Origin: Cupriavidus metallidurans CH34
Lineage (GTDB): Bacteria; Pseudomonadota; Gammaproteobacteria; Burkholderiales; Burkholderiaceae
DNA length: 64,000 nt
Assembly: GCF_000196015.1 (NCBI RefSeq)
Contig: NC_007974.2
Coordinates: 2,108,001-2,172,000, forward strand
Reading direction: 5' to 3'
Below the pieces are notes generated by a model. The model saw only the letters and a program-made list of their open reading frames with translations, was not told where the DNA came from and ran no database searches. Positions 60,106 through 64,000 of this stretch are shown here, in pieces. Positions within the stretch are counted from its first letter, which is position 1. The number at the start of each line of letters is the position of its first letter. A program made the position numbers and the translations under genes.

Positions 60106-61156
60106 CGCGCAGCACCGTTCGGAAGCCGATATGCGACGTCGGCAAGTCGCTTTCGGCAGACTCCCGCGCCGAAGCACGGTAGCGCACGCAGAAGTCCGGC
60201 GCGCACAGGAACGATCCGCCCTTGATTACACTGGTCGCCGCCGGCTTGCGCGACCGTGACGCTGCCGCCACGACTGCCGTATCGCCATTGGCGTGCGACT
60301 GACGCGGGCCGGTGTAGGCGTCGCCAGTCCACTCCCAGGCGTTGGCGATCATGTCGAACAAGCCGAGCGCATTGGCGGTGTAGCACCCCACCGGCGCGAG
60401 CCCCGCGAACCCATCGCGCGAGGTATTGAGCACCGGGAACACGCCCTGCCAGTAGTTGGCGGTGGGCGTTCCTTCGGCCGTTTGCGGTGCCGTTTCCAGT
60501 CCGGCATCACTACGTCCCGCCTTGGCCGCGAACTCCCATTCGTCCTCCGTGGGCAGGTCATGGCCGAGCCAGTTCGCATAGGCCCTGGCATCGGCCTGCG
60601 TGACGAGCGTCACCGGCTGGTTGTCACGTCGGTGATCGTAGCCATGTGAATTGGCAGCGGCCGGCCCTTCCGGATGCCGCCAGTTGGCGCCTGTCACCAT
60701 CGTCCACCACGCGTAGGGGCGTTGACCCAGTTCTGCGTCGGTCGGCTTGTGGAAGACCACCGCCGCACCTTGTCGCTCGGCATCGGTGACGTAACCGGTG
60801 GCCTGCACGAACGCCGCGAACTGGGCCACCGTCACCTCGGTACGGTCGATCCAGAAGCTGCCGACGCGCGTTTTTCCTGCGGGCCGCTCGTCCGGATAGC
60901 CAAGCGTGGTACCGGGCACGAACTCACCGCCCGTCACCCGAGCCATGCCAGCCGTCCGCGACTTGCCCCAGCCGGCCGGCAAACCCGAGTAGGCGGCGCA
61001 TCGCTGCACCGAACCGAGTGTGGCGCCGTCAGGCATGGCGGCCCCCGGCACCGCATGCACGCCCAGCGACGCGATGACACCCACCGCGAATGCCAGCCCA
61101 GCTACCGCCAGCGGCGTGCGCCAGCGTCCCCTGTTTCGCAACACGTTCACGACCAT
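60098..61156 (-). CDS. Exported formylglycine-generating enzyme (SUMF1 family)
   Basis: 352 residues from ATG 61156; a GTG at 61162 is the alternative. A hydrophobic segment (about 15-38, TPLAVAGLAFAVGVIASLGVHAV) is a signal or anchor. The domain has MARVTGGEFVPGTTLGYPDERPAGKTRVGSFWIDRTEVTVAQFAAFV, PVTLVTQADARAYANWLGHDLPTEDEWEFAAK and NAWEWTGD. The active-site Cys pair is FLCAPDFCVRYR (Cys318 and Cys323, C-x4-C as in true FGE), ending HIGFRTVL. It converts the sulfatase Cys to formylglycine. It lies 19 bp downstream of a sulfatase gene, its likely client. Confidence 0.93.
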   Translation of the reverse strand: MVVNVLRNRGRWRTPLAVAGLAFAVGVIASLGVHAVPGAAMPDGATLGSVQRCAAYSGLPAGWGKSRTAGMARVTGGEFVPGTTLGYPDERPAGKTRVGSFWIDRTEVTVAQFAAFVQATGYVTDAERQGAAVVFHKPTDAELGQRPYAWWTMVTGANWRHPEGPAAANSHGYDHRRDNQPVTLVTQADARAYANWLGHDLPTEDEWEFAAKAGRSDAGLETAPQTAEGTPTANYWQGVFPVLNTSRDGFAGLAPVGCYTANALGLFDMIANAWEWTGDAYTGPRQSHANGDTAVVAAASRSRKPAATSVIKGGSFLCAPDFCVRYRASARESAESDLPTSHIGFRTVLRDG

Positions 61157-61175
61157 GTCCACGGGTTCCGCAATG

Positions 61176-63158
61176 TCAGTAGATCATGCCCGGTACCTTG
61201 GGCAGCACCGCGCCCACGCGCGCGGCGTAGTCGTTCCACTTGCCCTTCAGGTCGCTCAGCACATCCGGGCGCTGCGCTGCGAGGTTGTTCGTCTCGCCGC
61301 GATCGGCGCGAATGTCGTAGAGCGTCCATTCGCCGTCTGCCGGGCCGAACGGCGGCTCGATCCATACGGCCTTCCAGTTGTCGCTATAGACATAGGTGCG
61401 ACCGTACAGCTCCTCGGAGAACGTGGTGCGCGACGGGCCGGTTGTCTTGCCCTGCAGCGTCGGCAGCAACGACAGGCCGGTGATCGGATAGACATTGCGA
61501 CCGTCGTACACGACCTTGCCCGCATTGCGGTCGATCCCCTTGCTGTCGTAGAGCGGCGCGGCCGGCTTGGTCGGTGCGCTGACACCGGCGAGGTCCAGGA
61601 ACGTCGGCGCCAGGTCTACCACGTGGGTGAAGGCCGTCACCCTGCTCTGCGGCGGCGCGGATGCCGTGCCGGCCAACTTGACGATGGTCGGCACGGAGTG
61701 CCCGCCCTCTGACGGGAACGACTTCCACAGCTTGAATGGCGTGGCGCTGACTTCCGCCCAGCGCTGGCCGTAGTCGATCGTGGCCGTGCCCTTGTAGGCC
61801 GGCGTGCCGAGCGTGGGGAACACGGCCGGATCGGCGTTCTTCGTGTCGTAGTCCTGGTCGTACTTGCCGCTGAACTCGTAGTAGCTGGCTTCGGGGCCAT
61901 TGTCGGACTGAAACACGATGACGGTGTTTTCGTACTCGCCAATGTCCTTGAGGTGCTGCACCAGCCGGCCAACATTGTCGTCCAGGTTCTCCACCATGGC
62001 CGCGAAAATTTCCATGTAGCGGGCCTGCGCCTTCTTCTGGTCCGCAGTCAGGCTGTCCCACTTCTTGTTCGCGTTCATCACACGGGTATCCACACCGCCT
62101 TGCGCGACGCTGCGCGTGGCGCTGACGTACGACGCCTGAGGCGTGCCCCAGTTCGCCGTGGCCGGCGTGACGGCGAGTGTTTCATCACGACCCGGATTGG
62201 GCGTGAAGTCGGCCGGGATCAGGCCGAGCGCTTTCTGCCGGGCCAGCCGTGCGGCGCGTATCGGCTCGTAGCCCGCGTCATAGACGCCCTTGTAGCGATC
62301 GATATAGCCTGCCGGCGCCTGCAGCGGCGAGTGTGGCGCCTGGTAGGTCAGGTAGGCGAAGAATGGCTTGCCATCGGTGTTCTTGCCCGTGCTCGAGTCG
62401 ATGTACTTGATGATCGTCGAGGTATAGAAGTCCGACGAGAAGAAGCTGGTCGTGTTGGGCGTGACGTAGTGATCGTCCTCCACGTAGGCGGTTGCGCCGT
62501 TACGGCCGAAGTGATCCCCGCCGCCGCCGAGCAGCGCGTAGCTCTTCTCGAAACCCCACGAGACCGGCGTCTGCCCCGGCGCCGATGTGCCAACCGCCGC
62601 GCCCTGGTTCGTTGCGTTGGGCAAGCCACTGCCAAGGTGCCACTTGCCGGCCATGTAGGTGTGATAGCCGCCGTCCTTCAGCAGTTGCGCGATCGAGAGC
62701 GCGCGATCGTTCAGGTAGCCCTCGTAGCCGGGAATGGGCTTGCCGTTCTCGTCCACGTAATTGGGGTCGCTGTTCGCCATCGTGCCCTGCCCGACCAGAT
62801 GATGGTCGGTGCCGGAGATGATCATCGAACGCGTCACCGCGCACACGGCGGCGGTGTGGTGATTGGTCAGGATGCGACCATCGCGCACCAGCGCGTCAAT
62901 GTTGGGCGTGCGGATCTCGCTGCCGAACGCGCCCAGGTCCGAGTACCCGAGGTCATCGGCCATGATGAACAGGATGTTGGGCTTCTTCGCCACGACCTGC
63001 GGTGGGGTGGTGACCGGCGTGCCACTGTCCACGGCCAGCGTGCCGCTCTCGGTGCCATCGCTCCCGCAACCTGCGGCCAGCGCCACCGCGCCCAGGCAAA
63101 GGGTGGCCAGCGCGCGTCGCACCGGTTGTGGGAAGGCAGCCGCTTTCGTTCTTTTCAT
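61176..63158 (-). CDS. FGly-type sulfatase lipoprotein with unusual C-x-V-x-R motif
   Basis: 660 residues from ATG 63158; the TTG at 63176 is less likely. The signal ends ALATLCLGAVALAAGCGSDG with lipobox AAGC. The sulfatase core begins KPNILFIMADDLGYSDLGAFGSEIRTPNID (metal-site Asp pair). The formylglycine site reads AAVCAVTRSMIISGTDHH with Cys106: C-A-V-T-R, where Pro or Ala is usual at the third position. Later VFQSDNGPEASYYEFSG and PFKLWKSFPSEGGHSVPTIVKLAG carry the other metal and sulfate ligands. Length fits large arylsulfatases. It is first in the operon with the FGE. Confidence 0.92.
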   Translation of the reverse strand: MKRTKAAAFPQPVRRALATLCLGAVALAAGCGSDGTESGTLAVDSGTPVTTPPQVVAKKPNILFIMADDLGYSDLGAFGSEIRTPNIDALVRDGRILTNHHTAAVCAVTRSMIISGTDHHLVGQGTMANSDPNYVDENGKPIPGYEGYLNDRALSIAQLLKDGGYHTYMAGKWHLGSGLPNATNQGAAVGTSAPGQTPVSWGFEKSYALLGGGGDHFGRNGATAYVEDDHYVTPNTTSFFSSDFYTSTIIKYIDSSTGKNTDGKPFFAYLTYQAPHSPLQAPAGYIDRYKGVYDAGYEPIRAARLARQKALGLIPADFTPNPGRDETLAVTPATANWGTPQASYVSATRSVAQGGVDTRVMNANKKWDSLTADQKKAQARYMEIFAAMVENLDDNVGRLVQHLKDIGEYENTVIVFQSDNGPEASYYEFSGKYDQDYDTKNADPAVFPTLGTPAYKGTATIDYGQRWAEVSATPFKLWKSFPSEGGHSVPTIVKLAGTASAPPQSRVTAFTHVVDLAPTFLDLAGVSAPTKPAAPLYDSKGIDRNAGKVVYDGRNVYPITGLSLLPTLQGKTTGPSRTTFSEELYGRTYVYSDNWKAVWIEPPFGPADGEWTLYDIRADRGETNNLAAQRPDVLSDLKGKWNDYAARVGAVLPKVPGMIY

Positions 63159-63533
63159 ATGCGTCTCTCGCTTCAACGTCGGGGTTGAGAAAGAGAGCCA
63201 TGCTATGAATCACATCGGCTTCACAGAACGAATGGTTTCGCATATGCATTATCGAAGCGCGCCAGTACCCGGCCGGAAGCGGGCCCAGCGGCAATATCAG
63301 CGCGGCTTGATAGCGCTTATGCGTGATCGCGGACCCGGTGTGGCGAAGGGGTGGCCATCGCTGGCAGACACGTCGATTCCGCGCTCGACAGCCATGCTAA
63401 GATCTCCCCGATCAGCCTCCACGGCTCGTCTCGCAGGGCAGATCACAGCGCCCCTGAAACGTCCAGACGCACCTACAGCCGGACCATGCGTCGTCCGGCA
63501 AGCACACGAGAGACTGGGAAGACCAGCGACGTG
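63159..63533. other. Divergent intergenic region, sulfatase operon / LysR
   Basis: No gene of its own. It must hold the promoters of the sulfatase operon (minus) and of the LysR gene (plus). GCATATGC at 63240-63247 is an 8-bp palindrome in the AT-richest part. I could not pick a LysR box with confidence. Confidence 0.4.
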
Positions 63534-64000
63534 ATGAAGATTCCTCCGCTCAACCCATTGAAGGTCTTCGAGGTCGTGGCCAGAGCCAAGAACCTCACGA
63601 CCGCCGCCAACGAACTTCGGGTCAGTCAATCGGCAGTGAGCCGTCAGATCGCGGTGCTGGAGGAATACCTGGGCGTCCAGCTCTTCACCCGCGAACGCAT
63701 TGGCGTGAAACTGACCGAGGTTGGTGAGGCCTACGCGCGGCGCATCGGCCCGGCGTTCGAGGAAATCTCGGAGGCCACCAAGTTCGTCACCCAGAAGTAC
63801 TCCGACAACGTCATTCGCCTGCGCACCTACACCACGCTGACAGCGCGATGGCTGATTCCCAGGTTGCCGCATTTCAAGCTGCAGTACCCCGACGTCGAAG
63901 TGCTGATTACCAACAGCAACGCGCCGCTCGATTTCGGCACAGAGCAATGCGACCTGGCGATCGTCCTCGGTGATGGCAACTGGCCAAACGCCGAGGCAAC
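63534..64000 (+). CDS. LysR-family regulator, GcvA-like (cut by window edge)
   Basis: From ATG 63534 (a GTG at 63531 is also in frame) the sequence is open to the window end, about 155 codons. It begins MKIPPLNPLKVFEVVARAKN, continues LTTAANELRVSQSAVSRQIAVLEEYLGVQLFTRERIGVKLTEVG (helix-turn-helix), and the effector domain opens RLRTYTTLTARWLIPRLPHFKLQYPDVEVLITNS, as in GcvA/AmpR-type proteins. It is divergent from the sulfatase-FGE operon, which it may regulate. Confidence 0.93.
   Translation, partial: MKIPPLNPLKVFEVVARAKNLTTAANELRVSQSAVSRQIAVLEEYLGVQLFTRERIGVKLTEVGEAYARRIGPAFEEISEATKFVTQKYSDNVIRLRTYTTLTARWLIPRLPHFKLQYPDVEVLITNSNAPLDFGTEQCDLAIVLGDGNWPNAEA

Overview
The window is high-GC, densely coded DNA with the gene content of a Burkholderiaceae chromosome or megaplasmid, most like Cupriavidus/Ralstonia. 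Pointers are an orphan Bug/TTT binding protein, a DUF2271-PepSY-ApbE redox operon, a DUF305 protein, PPK2 beside a P2-type ATPase, and many LysR/IclR/TetR-controlled catabolic genes. The genus is inferred from gene content only. No rRNA, tRNA, CRISPR array, insertion sequence or phage gene was seen. Both ends cut a gene: an acyl-CoA synthetase at the left and a LysR regulator at the right.

Layout. 1-2404: Bug protein plus acyl-CoA synthetase, divergent from an IclR regulator. 2605-5508: a DUF2905 protein, a small P-loop ATPase, a lipoprotein, and a fusion of a DUF308/HdeD-like membrane domain with a cysteine-peptidase-like domain. 5516-11903: an extracytoplasmic flavin redox operon (PepSY protein, DUF2271 protein with a flavinylation motif, PepSY-flavodoxin reductase, ApbE) divergent from a two-component system; paired 11-bp direct repeats lie between them. 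12010-12707: a DUF2478 gene behind a ModE-type Mo-box. 12728-18152: PPK2, P2-type ATPase and lipase-like hydrolase. 18276-18725: a BON-domain remnant and a small lipoprotein. 18776-22260: a sigma-E-like promoter, DUF305 protein, beta-propeller, ECF sigma factor and anti-sigma factor. 22727-28944: an alkylsulfatase, a DUF2252 protein, a membrane protein, a DUF2092 lipoprotein and a Gly-rich protein.

29424-46457 is the most unusual region. It holds one 3750-residue repeat protein with an N-terminal LEPR-type motif, DUF4347, many DUF11-like domains and eleven VCBS-type repeats. Four tightly packed export genes follow: a TolC-like lipoprotein, a short periplasmic adaptor, a GAF-like/HlyD protein, and a PqqD-like/M50 protease/HlyD fusion. 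There is no ABC ATPase in the operon, so this looks like a dedicated export route for a giant surface protein with an unknown energy source.

46520-63158 is largely about sulfate esters. A TetR-controlled operon (aldehyde dehydrogenase, GMC alcohol dehydrogenase, alkylsulfatase) can take an alkyl sulfate to alcohol, aldehyde and acid. Next come an FGly-type sulfatase lipoprotein, a LysR-MFS-M20 amidohydrolase cluster, and a reverse-strand operon of a second sulfatase, an exported formylglycine-generating enzyme, an NlpA-type binding protein and a Cys-cluster protein.
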